Positions 1-5,646 are shown, counted from the stretch's first letter. The stretch: DNA of 5,646 nt from Kiritimatiellia bacterium (GCA_017999015.1 JAGOBZ010000219.1:1-5646); one strand, 5' to 3'. A program made the numbers and translations. Notes: a model not told the origin generated them from the sequence alone.

Positions 1-19
1 CCTTGGGTGCAGGCCGCAC

Positions 20-1579
20 ATGGACTACTCTACTCGCATGCCTGTAGATTCATCGCGTTTCACCGGTTACGTCACGGATTCCCGCCGTCTCGACGCGGCG
101 GTGGCGGAGATGATCGCTCGCCACCGCCTGCTGCACGCGGTCGCACACTTGGGCGTGGCGGTCTCCGGCGGCGCGGATTCCGTGGCCCTCCTCCACCTGC
201 TGATCCCGGAGTGCCGGGCGCGCGGCATCGCGCTGACTGTCCTCCACCTGCACCACGGACTGCGCGAGGAGGCGGACGAGGACGCGCGCTTTGTCGAAGC
301 CCTCGCCGCCGGCGCCGGGCTGCCGTTCGTGGGCCGCCGCGCGTCGCTCGCCACGCGCCCCGCCGACGGCCGCTCGCTGGAAATGGCCGCGCGCGACGCG
401 CGCCTGGACTTCTTCCGCCGCGCCTGCGAAGAGCAGTCGCTGGACGCGCTCGCCACCGGCCACCACGCCGACGACGTGGCCGAAACCCTGCTGCTGCGCC
501 TGGCCCGCGGTGCCGGCGCCGCGGGCCTCTCCGGCCTGCGCCCGCACACGCATCTCGGCGGCTGCCGCATGATCCGCCCGCTGCTTGCGATCTCGGGCGA
601 GGCCCTGCGTGCCTGGCTGCGCGCGCGCAAAGTGGCGTGGCGCGAGGATGCCTCGAACCGCGACCCCGCGATTCCGCGCAACGCGGTGCGCCACACCGTG
701 CTGCCGCATCTCGAGGCCTCCTGGTCTGCCGACCTGCGCGCGCGACTCTGCCAGTCGGCAGAAACCCTGCGCGAGGATGACGCCCTGCTGGACACGCTCG
801 CCGAACAGCAGTTCGCCGCGCTCACCACCGGCGGCACCGGGCTGCCGGTCGACGACCTGCTGCGCGAACCGCTGGCCCTGCAGCGCCGCATTTTGCGACA
901 CTGGCTCTACCGGCACGCCCCCCCTCATGCGGCGGGTTTCGGCACCGTGCAGCGCCTGCTGGCGCTCTGCCGCGAGCCCGGCGACTGGCACGCCACCCTG
1001 CACGGCGAGAGCATTGTCCAGTGCCGCGGCCGCCAGCTCGCCTTCCTGCCGCCGTTGCCCGAACACGCTGTCCCGCCGCCTGCCATGCTGGCAATCCCCA
1101 CCGCGCAGCCGCTCCGCTGGGGCGCGTTCGACATCATCGCCACCTGCGGCACCGGCATCTTCAGCTTGGCCAACGGTGTCGGTCATTTCCCGGCCGCCTG
1201 CACACTGAGCGCGGCGGCGCTTGAGGGCTGCGTCCTGACCGTCCGCGCGCGGCAGCCGGGCGACCGCATCGCGCCGACCAACCTGCACGGGTCAAAAAAA
1301 ATCCAAGATCTCTATGTCGATGCCAAACTGCCGGAAGCGCAGCGCGACGCCGTCCCGCTGATCGCCTGCGGCGACGAGATCGCCTGGGTGCCCGGCTACC
1401 GCGTGGCGCGCCGCTATGCCGTGCCTGCGCCCGACGCCCCCAGCGTGCGGCTCACGGTCCATGCGCGCGACATCATTTCAGCAGCAGCACAGCCGCCTGA
1501 TCCAGCCGCCAGTTCTCGCCCAAAGCGCCTTCGAGACTGCGCCAGACTCGATCCTCCGCCCGATACACGCCCAGGTTGA
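20..1579 (+). CDS. tilS: tRNA(Ile)-lysidine synthetase TilS
   Basis: Cytoplasmic ATP-dependent enzyme that attaches lysine to C34 of the CAU-anticodon tRNA(Ile), giving lysidine, so that it reads AUA and is charged with isoleucine. Seen: the N-type PP-loop SGGADS at residues 49-54, HLHHGLR at 76-82, TGHHADDVAET at 146-156, and the EDASNRDP...RN.VRH..LP block at about 209-231. The C-terminal domain begins near residue 405 and includes GSKKIQDLYVDAKLP at about 424-438. At 519 residues it is longer than typical TilS (roughly 430-470). About 25 extra residues precede the core, and a Pro/Arg-rich tail follows the family's usual end near residue 483. That tail lies antisense to the neighbouring gene. 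The ATG at 20 has only a weak AGG upstream; ATGs at 38 and 110 are alternatives. The frame is open to the left edge, so the true start could lie outside the window. The family call is secure; the start is not. Confidence 0.95.
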   Translation: MDYSTRMPVDSSRFTGYVTDSRRLDAAVAEMIARHRLLHAVAHLGVAVSGGADSVALLHLLIPECRARGIALTVLHLHHGLREEADEDARFVEALAAGAGLPFVGRRASLATRPADGRSLEMAARDARLDFFRRACEEQSLDALATGHHADDVAETLLLRLARGAGAAGLSGLRPHTHLGGCRMIRPLLAISGEALRAWLRARKVAWREDASNRDPAIPRNAVRHTVLPHLEASWSADLRARLCQSAETLREDDALLDTLAEQQFAALTTGGTGLPVDDLLREPLALQRRILRHWLYRHAPPHAAGFGTVQRLLALCREPGDWHATLHGESIVQCRGRQLAFLPPLPEHAVPPPAMLAIPTAQPLRWGAFDIIATCGTGIFSLANGVGHFPAACTLSAAALEGCVLTVRARQPGDRIAPTNLHGSKKIQDLYVDAKLPEAQRDAVPLIACGDEIAWVPGYRVARRYAVPAPDAPSVRLTVHARDIISAAAQPPDPAASSRPKRLRDCARLDPPPDTRPG

Positions 1580-3854
1580 ACGCGATCTTTCCGCCCGCCT
1601 TGGGCGCGATCCCCAACGCCTCGAACGGGATCTCCCACTCCGCGCGCCAGCCGCTCTTCCAATCGCCCTTGGTTTTCCCGTACGGCTTGGCCGCGAAGCG
1701 CACCGCAGCCTTGACGCGCGCCGCCGCCTCGGCCGCCACCCCGGCATCCGTCACGCTGTGCAGCGCGCCCCCGGCGAAACCGCGCAGCACAAAGGTGCCC
1801 TGCGTGCCGGCGATGCAGACCTCCGCCCCGTCGTCCGCGCCCCACGCCTCGCCTTTGCGCAGCAGGCCGATGTCAAACAGCACGGTGTTGACAGCGACGT
1901 ACAGGCAGCGGTCGTCATAGGCGAACTTGGCGAAGGCCGGCGCGCCGCTCGCGCCCCAGCGCGAAGGCAGGCGATCGACAGACTGCATCGATCCCGGCCA
2001 CTCGTCATCGCCGATCTCGCCGTCGATCACCGGCGCGCGGGCCACGCGCGCGGCCTCGAACGGCCAGGAGCGCCGCGCCGGCGGCGGACTGGCCGGCATC
2101 ACATCGCTGATCGCATAACGCGCCGGCGTCTGCCCCTCCTTCGCGCCCCCTTCATATAACGTGTTGCCCGACCAGTTCGTAACCGCATGAGGCGGCGTGA
2201 CCGTGATTGTTCCGCCCGCGAACAGCGTGTTGCCCGTGAACGTGCAATCGCCGGAACGCGGGAACGAGATCTTCATGCCGGCATCCGACAGGAACACATT
2301 GTCGCGGATCACCAGCCGCGCGGTGATGTGGTTGTGAACCGGCACCGGCACGCCGACCGCGACATTGCGTTCGATCACGCAGTCGTGCGAACCTTCATCC
2401 AGATAGTAGGCCGAGGCCCCGTAGCCTTTGCCGATTTCGACCACATCGCGCACCACGTTGCGGCGCAGCACCGAATGGTTCAACATGCCGTAGATCGCGG
2501 CGCCGTCGTGCAGCTCGCGCATGACGCGGTAGATCAGGTTCTCCTCGATCACATGTCCGCCGCCGCTGGCCGTCATGCCGCTGTACGGCGCGTCGTGGAT
2601 CTCGTTGCGGCAGATGTGAAAGCCGTTCGTGGACGCCGAGCGCGACGCGTGCGAAAACTGCAGGGCCACCGCGCTCGGCTGATAACGTCCCACGTGGTGG
2701 ATATGGTTGCTGACGATCGCACACCGCTCGCCGCTGCTGCGGATGCCGCAGGCGCCGACATCATGGATGCGACACCGCGTGATGCGACAGCCCGACAGGG
2801 CCCAAGATTTCACCGCCTGTCCGCCGACGTTGCAGATGTCGAGCTGATCCAGCGTGCAGCCGCTCGCGTTCATGAGCGTCACGGCGCCGTCGTACTCACC
2901 GGCCGAGAAACCGCCAGGCTTGAGCGGCGTGGTTGTGGCCTGCACCGAAAAGTTGCGCAGCGTGATGTTTTCGGCGCGGGCCTTGGCGCTGCCCGCGATG
3001 CTGATCACGCGCTCCAGGGTTGGCGCGACGACGCGGATCTTCGCCATCTCCTCGCCGGGCAGCGGCCAATACACGAGGCGTCCCGCCGAGCGGTCCAGAT
3101 ACCATTGGCCGGGACGGGTCATGCCTTCCCGCGTGTTGAAAAGCACGAATTTTCTGACACCGAACGCGCCTGCCGGATGGCGCGACGGCGTGGTGAAATG
3201 CAGGGTGCGGCGCGCGACATCGTTGCTGGCTACGCCGACCAGCGAATCATCCCACATGTGATAGACGCGCAGCTCCGCATTGCGCACGTCGAACGCGGCA
3301 GGCAGGTTGGTGGACGGGTAAACCAGCGTGGTCAATTCCGCAGATGTCGGCTTGCGCTCCCAGCCGCCGCCGACCGAGGAGAGCCAGCGGGCGTTGAAGA
3401 CACTGTCGTGCGTGAAGGCCCCGTCCTCCGGGATGCGCGCGCGTTCGGGCAAGCGTCCGTCCACGACCAGCGCACGGAAATCCCACTCCCCCTCTTTGAC
3501 GCCGGGCAGATCGGCGCACCAGAAACGCTCGCCGTCACGCCGCCAGCCGGTCACGGCCCGTCCGCCATAGACCGTCGCGCGGCCGGTCTCCTCCGCCTCG
3601 AGGGTGAGGCCGTTGTCGCGCGCGTCCAGCTCGAGCGGTGCCGTCAGATAATAGTCCCCCGGCAGCAGCACGATGCGGTGAGGCCCCGCGCCGGCGGCGC
3701 GCGCGGCATCCCGCGCCGCCTCCAATCGGGCCAGCGGCTGCGCCCGCGTGCCCGGCGCGCCCTCCCGGCCTTGCGGCGCGACAAAAAACTCAGCTCCGGC
3801 CGCCACACCTACCAGCATCGCACACGCGACGCCTGTGATCACCATTCTTTCCAT
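1473..3854 (-). CDS. Exported parallel beta-helix protein, GH141-like, with C-terminal CBM9-like domain
   Basis: Predicted secreted carbohydrate-active protein of 793 residues. Residues 1-21 form a signal peptide (MERM, then a hydrophobic run, cleavage after AGA). Residues 23-60 carry the FFVAPQG...PGTRAQPLARLEAARDA pattern that opens many GH141-type and related beta-helix proteins. It is followed by PGDYYL (65-70), a WDFRALVVDGR..ERARIP segment (124-142) and GQWYLDRSAGRLVYW (249-263). From about 285 to 570 come repeated beta-helix coils with Asn/His-Asp turns (CRIHDVG, SNHIHHVG, CRNEIHD, ERNVAVG). Two conserved-looking acids, D450 (LHDGAAIY) and D486 (YYLDEGS), lie 36 residues apart and are candidate catalytic residues. 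Residues 607-793 resemble CBM9/DOMON-like domains: PVIDGEIGDDEW, WGADDGAEVCI, WRAEWEIPFEALG and a C-terminal FNLGVYR segment. The start is fixed by an AAGGAGGA ribosome site 3 nt upstream. It is the second gene of a unit with the propeller gene, 27 bp after its stop. Substrate and activity are unknown; a non-catalytic binding role is possible. Confidence 0.92.
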   Translation of the reverse strand: MERMVITGVACAMLVGVAAGAEFFVAPQGREGAPGTRAQPLARLEAARDAARAAGAGPHRIVLLPGDYYLTAPLELDARDNGLTLEAEETGRATVYGGRAVTGWRRDGERFWCADLPGVKEGEWDFRALVVDGRLPERARIPEDGAFTHDSVFNARWLSSVGGGWERKPTSAELTTLVYPSTNLPAAFDVRNAELRVYHMWDDSLVGVASNDVARRTLHFTTPSRHPAGAFGVRKFVLFNTREGMTRPGQWYLDRSAGRLVYWPLPGEEMAKIRVVAPTLERVISIAGSAKARAENITLRNFSVQATTTPLKPGGFSAGEYDGAVTLMNASGCTLDQLDICNVGGQAVKSWALSGCRITRCRIHDVGACGIRSSGERCAIVSNHIHHVGRYQPSAVALQFSHASRSASTNGFHICRNEIHDAPYSGMTASGGGHVIEENLIYRVMRELHDGAAIYGMLNHSVLRRNVVRDVVEIGKGYGASAYYLDEGSHDCVIERNVAVGVPVPVHNHITARLVIRDNVFLSDAGMKISFPRSGDCTFTGNTLFAGGTITVTPPHAVTNWSGNTLYEGGAKEGQTPARYAISDVMPASPPPARRSWPFEAARVARAPVIDGEIGDDEWPGSMQSVDRLPSRWGASGAPAFAKFAYDDRCLYVAVNTVLFDIGLLRKGEAWGADDGAEVCIAGTQGTFVLRGFAGGALHSVTDAGVAAEAAARVKAAVRFAAKPYGKTKGDWKSGWRAEWEIPFEALGIAPKAGGKIAFNLGVYRAEDRVWRSLEGALGENWRLDQAAVLLLK

Positions 3855-3857
3855 GTG

Positions 3858-3865
3858 TCCTCCTT
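3858..3865 (-). promoter_or_regulatory. Strong Shine-Dalgarno of the beta-helix gene
   Basis: On the minus strand AAGGAGGA is followed by CAC and then the ATG at 3854. It is a near-perfect anti-16S complement, lying in the 27-bp gap after the propeller gene's TAG. It fixes the start at the first Met rather than the fourth codon (also Met). It also suggests that the downstream gene has its own efficient initiation on a shared transcript. The gap shows no terminator and no room for a separate promoter. Confidence 0.88.
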
Positions 3866-3881
3866 AACCCCCGTATACAAC

Positions 3882-5390
3882 CTACTCTTGCGGCGCTAGG
3901 CTCAGCGCGTAGAGCCGCCGCTGGGTCGGCACATAGAGCGTGCCGTTGGCGGCAACGGGCGACCCGCTGACCGGCCCGTCCAGCATGATGGTGGAAAGCA
4001 CCTTTTTTTCGCGTGCGGCAGCGAGGACCGTGAACTCGCCGCGGCGGGTGCCGATGTAGACCTTGCCGTCTGCGACCAGCGGCGAGGCCCACATTTCACC
4101 CTGAATCTCATGCGTCCAGCAGGCGCGGCCGGTCGCCGCATCGACGCAGTGGACCGTGCGTCCCATGTCGGCGGCGAACGCCAGGCCGTTCCAGACCGCG
4201 GGTGTCGAGAGCGTGTGGCGCAGCAGCGGATAGGACCAGAGGCGGGCGGAGGCGGTGACATCGCCGCTGCCTGCGGCAGGGTCCAGACAGAGCAGCCACG
4301 CCTCGCGCTTGCCCCACCAGATATCCCCGCCGCCGGCGACATAGAGCCGGCCATCGGCCAAGACCGGCATGGCGTGGATCGTGCTGGGGCTCTCCTTGCG
4401 GTTGGCGACAAACCGGTGGACCTGACCTTTGGGGGCGGACGGATCGCAGTCAAACCACCACACTTTTTTCAGCGTCTGCACGCGGTCGGTCACCTGGGTC
4501 ACCGGCTCGAAGGCATAGACCACGCCGTTCGGCGCGGCGTAAAGGATCAGCGTGCGGCCGTTGACGGTGATCAACGCGGGTGACGACCACGTACAGTGGA
4601 AGATATCCGGGCCGATCCGCTCGTCGTCACGCGCCACGAGCCTGCCCGTTTCTTTGTCGATCACAATCAGGCAGGGCGCATCGGGCGAGGCGATGTGGCG
4701 ATGGGTATCATCCACACCGTTCGAGGTGTTGGCGTACAGGAACCGCCCGTGCAGCAGCAGCGAGCAGTGGGCGGCATCGTGCTGGCGCACGTTGAGCGCC
4801 GCGATCATGTCATACCGCCACAGGATATCGGCGTCATTCGCGGCGGGAGGGACCGGCGCCTTGCCGGCCGGCACGCTGTAGCGGGCTTCATCCAGAAACG
4901 GCCCGTCGTTGCCGTTCGCCATGCCGGCGGCATCGAGACACACCACCTCGCCGCGGCTGCTGACCGCATACACGCGGTCGCACTCGACCGTCGGTGGCGA
5001 GCAGACGCCGCTGCCGGTCCAATCCCAATAGATGCTGGTGGTGATCTTCGGCACGACCCACTGCCAGAGCAAAGCGCCGGTACGCTCATCCAGACACATC
5101 AGCACGCCGCGGTCTCCGACATGGCGCGGATCGCGCGGCCGCCCGTTGTTGGTGCCGATGTAGACGCGCCCGCCGGCCACGATCGGCGTGGCGTGGGTCT
5201 CGGTGCCGATTTCCGCGATCCAGCGCACGTGGCGTCCGGTCGCGGGGTCGAAAGACTCCGGCAAACCGGTCTCGGAGGAAACCATGTTGCGCGAATAAAG
5301 CTCGCCCCATTGCGGCTGGTCGGCCGCGCGCGCGCATGCGATGTTCAGCCCGGACACCAGCGCCGCAAGACGGCTTGCATGACGAAGCAC
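3882..5390 (-). CDS. Exported PQQ-like (BamB-fold) beta-propeller repeat protein
   Basis: Predicted extracytoplasmic beta-propeller of 502 residues from a GTG at 5390. Residues 1-22 look like a signal peptide: MLRHASR, a hydrophobic stretch, then cleavage after ARA before ADQPQWG. The body has PQQ-like blade repeats of the form G.(V/L)Y..T..G.....D..TG...W, for example RVYIGTNNG, CLDERTGALLW, RVYAVSSRGEVVCLD, VIDKETGRLVA, CVDAATGRACW, KVYIGTRRGEF and TLYVPTQRRLYAL. I count seven to eight blades. The middle has distinctive non-blade motifs (MANGNDGPF, QHDAAHCS, NTSNGVDDTH, IFHCTWSSPA, DIWWGKREAW). I recall these from a widespread, very similar family in Planctomycetota and Verrucomicrobiota of unproven function. 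It is not a convincing BamB, lacking a good lipobox, and shows no quinoprotein dehydrogenase active site. The frame stays open to a TTG at 5513, with another in-frame GTG at 5453. The 41 extra codons look unlike coding sequence: AT-richer, with AGA, AGG and CGA codons, and overlapping a hairpin. First gene of a unit with the beta-helix gene. Family call firm, start moderate. Confidence 0.9.
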   Translation of the reverse strand: MLRHASRLAALVSGLNIACARAADQPQWGELYSRNMVSSETGLPESFDPATGRHVRWIAEIGTETHATPIVAGGRVYIGTNNGRPRDPRHVGDRGVLMCLDERTGALLWQWVVPKITTSIYWDWTGSGVCSPPTVECDRVYAVSSRGEVVCLDAAGMANGNDGPFLDEARYSVPAGKAPVPPAANDADILWRYDMIAALNVRQHDAAHCSLLLHGRFLYANTSNGVDDTHRHIASPDAPCLIVIDKETGRLVARDDERIGPDIFHCTWSSPALITVNGRTLILYAAPNGVVYAFEPVTQVTDRVQTLKKVWWFDCDPSAPKGQVHRFVANRKESPSTIHAMPVLADGRLYVAGGGDIWWGKREAWLLCLDPAAGSGDVTASARLWSYPLLRHTLSTPAVWNGLAFAADMGRTVHCVDAATGRACWTHEIQGEMWASPLVADGKVYIGTRRGEFTVLAAAREKKVLSTIMLDGPVSGSPVAANGTLYVPTQRRLYALSLAPQE

Positions 5391-5459
5391 GCATCCGGAC
5401 TCGCCGAGCCTTCGCCCGACGCACAGAATCAGAGGCTGTTCAACACGATTCACACGTCC

Positions 5460-5465
5460 ATGATA
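5460..5465 (-). promoter_or_regulatory. Possible extended -10 box for the two-gene unit
   Basis: On the minus strand TGT-TATCAT fits an extended -10 (TGn plus a TATAAT-like hexamer, one mismatch). Transcription would start near 5453, giving a leader of about 60 nt before the GTG at 5390. The -35 is poor: CGCTTT at 17 bp spacing. This is a sequence resemblance only, and sigma-factor preferences of the host are unknown. Confidence 0.3.
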
Positions 5466-5507
5466 ACACAGGACTCTCGTAAAAAGCGATTCCGATCCGA
5501 TTTTCGG

Positions 5508-5530
5508 GGGCAAGCCGCGTCCGCTTGCCC
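5508..5530. other. Hairpin with 8-bp perfect stem
   Basis: GGGCAAGC (5508-5515) pairs with GCTTGCCC (5523-5530) around a 7-nt loop. No T-run follows on either strand, so it is not an ordinary intrinsic terminator. The TTG codon at 5513-5511, the most upstream start possible for the propeller gene, lies inside the left arm. It sits 8 bp from a second, larger hairpin, with a TATACT box between them. It may be a leader RNA structure or a protein-binding palindrome. Confidence 0.6.
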
Positions 5531-5536
5531 AGTATA
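5531..5536 (-). promoter_or_regulatory. Possible -10 box TATACT between two hairpins
   Basis: Minus-strand TATACT matches five of six bases of the -10 consensus. CTGAAT lies 17 bp upstream as a weak -35 (three of six). The candidate -35 falls within the right-hand palindrome, so a protein bound there, or cruciform extrusion, could block it. Transcription would begin near 5525-5523. It competes with the other -10-like box at 5460-5465 as the promoter of the propeller/beta-helix unit. Confidence 0.3.
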
Positions 5537-5538
5537 GA

Positions 5539-5585
5539 CTCCTTCGGGTGCAGATTCAGCGGAGTTGAATCCGCCCCCGAAGGAG
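5539..5585. other. Large imperfect palindrome / stem-loop
   Basis: A 47-nt stem-loop. The outer stem is 10 bp, CTCCTTCGGG (5539-5548) with CCCGAAGGAG (5576-5585). Then come a 1x1 mismatch, 2 GC pairs, another 1x1 mismatch, a 6-bp stem GATTCA (5553-5558) with TGAATC (5566-5571), and a 7-nt loop. In all, 18 base pairs with two mismatches. No T-tract follows on either strand, which argues against a rho-independent terminator. It directly abuts the heptamer array and may be a dispersed palindromic element, an operator or an RNA leader structure. The loop side contains GGAGTT (5561-5566), a near-copy of the heptamer unit. Confidence 0.7.
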
Positions 5586-5639
5586 GAGTTAGGATTTAGG
5601 AGTTAGGATTTAGGAGTTAGGAGTTAGGAGTTAGGAGTT
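5584..5639. repeat. Heptanucleotide tandem array, 8 copies of AGGAGTT/AGGATTT
   Basis: Eight uninterrupted 7-bp units. Copies 1, 3, 5, 6, 7 and 8 read AGGAGTT; copies 2 and 4 read AGGATTT. The array starts at the base of the large hairpin and ends at ATAATAC by the window edge. It is far more AT-rich than the genes. Heptamer short tandem repeats of this general kind are known from cyanobacteria and other bacteria. Such arrays usually change length by slippage, but nothing here shows that it does. It lies in presumed non-coding DNA upstream of the propeller gene. Confidence 0.93.
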
Positions 5640-5646
5640 ATAATAC

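Larger units (their letters stand above)
5391..5646. other. Upstream non-coding region of the propeller/beta-helix unit
   Basis: This 256-bp stretch carries no gene that I can support if the GTG at 5390 is the propeller start. It contains the two -10-like boxes, the two hairpins and the heptamer array listed separately. It also has a TATAAT on the plus strand at 5639-5644, at the very edge. That could be the -10 of a rightward gene outside the window, though no -35 is recognisable. The part from 5391 to 5513 is an open frame continuous with the propeller gene but looks non-coding by codon content. Confidence 0.6.

Noticed and set aside
50..1288. Minus-strand open frame (412 codons) antisense to tilS.
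   Set aside because: Low-complexity Gly/Arg/Ala composition and no family resemblance. The plus strand carries every diagnostic TilS motif.
1294..1301. Run of eight A in tilS as a programmed frameshift site.
   Set aside because: The reading frame on both sides encodes conserved TilS sequence (KKIQDL) without any shift. No stimulatory structure or second frame product is evident.
2187..3899. Long plus-strand open frame (570 codons) antisense to the beta-helix gene.
   Set aside because: Its translation is Arg/Ala/His-rich with no recognisable domain, signal or ribosome site. The opposite strand has a clear signal peptide, domains and Shine-Dalgarno. Long antisense frames are expected in DNA with such high third-position GC.
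3882..5390. Annotating the propeller as BamB or as a PQQ-dependent dehydrogenase.
   Set aside because: There is no proper lipobox (N at -3 before the Cys), no BAM context and no recognisable quinoprotein catalytic residues. Only the fold is supported.
4596..5537. Plus-strand open frame (313 codons) antisense to the propeller gene.
   Set aside because: No domain pattern. It mirrors the codon bias of the propeller gene and runs through the hairpin region.
5539..5585. Intrinsic terminator at the large hairpin.
   Set aside because: Strong stem but no T-run on either side in either direction.
5539..5639. Integron attC site, suggested by a palindrome next to GTTAGG motifs.
   Set aside because: The GTTAGG occurrences are part of the heptamer array, and the last base does not fit the GTTRRRY core. 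No complementary RYYYAAC core sits at the other end, and there is no cassette or integrase.
5584..5639. CRISPR array.
   Set aside because: Units are 7 bp and contiguous with no spacers, so this is a simple tandem repeat.

Overview
This is a GC-rich window, apart from a more AT-rich right edge. It holds three protein-coding genes that fill almost all of it, plus a structured and repetitive non-coding stretch at the right end. The protein families suggest a free-living or gut-associated member of the PVC superphylum (Verrucomicrobiota, Kiritimatiellota, Lentisphaerota or Planctomycetota). The propeller protein reads like a family I recall mainly from those phyla. Exported beta-helix proteins with a C-terminal CBM9-like domain are also abundant there. 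This placement is an inference; no rRNA or marker phylogeny is possible from the window.

Layout. Left, + strand: tilS, the tRNA(Ile)-lysidine synthetase, an essential housekeeping gene, with its start near the left edge (about 20-1579). Middle and right, - strand: two genes read right to left, 27 bp apart. The first is an exported PQQ-like (BamB-type fold) beta-propeller protein (about 3882-5390). The second is an exported right-handed parallel beta-helix protein, related in sequence pattern to GH141-type glycoside hydrolases and fused to a C-terminal CBM9/DOMON-like domain (1473-3854). The second has a strong Shine-Dalgarno sequence just downstream of the first gene's stop, so they are very likely one transcription unit. 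The end of this unit runs convergently into tilS and overlaps its last 107 bp.

Upstream of the two-gene unit (about 5391-5646) I find no convincing gene. The stretch contains two hairpins, one of them an 18-bp imperfect stem, which flank a TATACT -10-like box. It also has a second extended -10-like box nearer the gene, and an eight-copy tandem array of the heptamer AGGAGTT (two copies read AGGATTT). The likely start of the propeller gene is a GTG at 5390 preceding a clean signal peptide. The longest open frame begins at a TTG at 5513, but that codon sits inside a hairpin.

Function as a whole: tilS belongs to translation fidelity and is unrelated to its neighbours. The two exported proteins probably act together outside the cytoplasm, most plausibly in recognition or breakdown of a complex polysaccharide. 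The substrate cannot be read from the sequence. I see no phage, CRISPR, transposase or toxin system. The parts most deserving of follow-up are the upstream structured and repeat region, the propeller/beta-helix pair and the convergent gene overlap.
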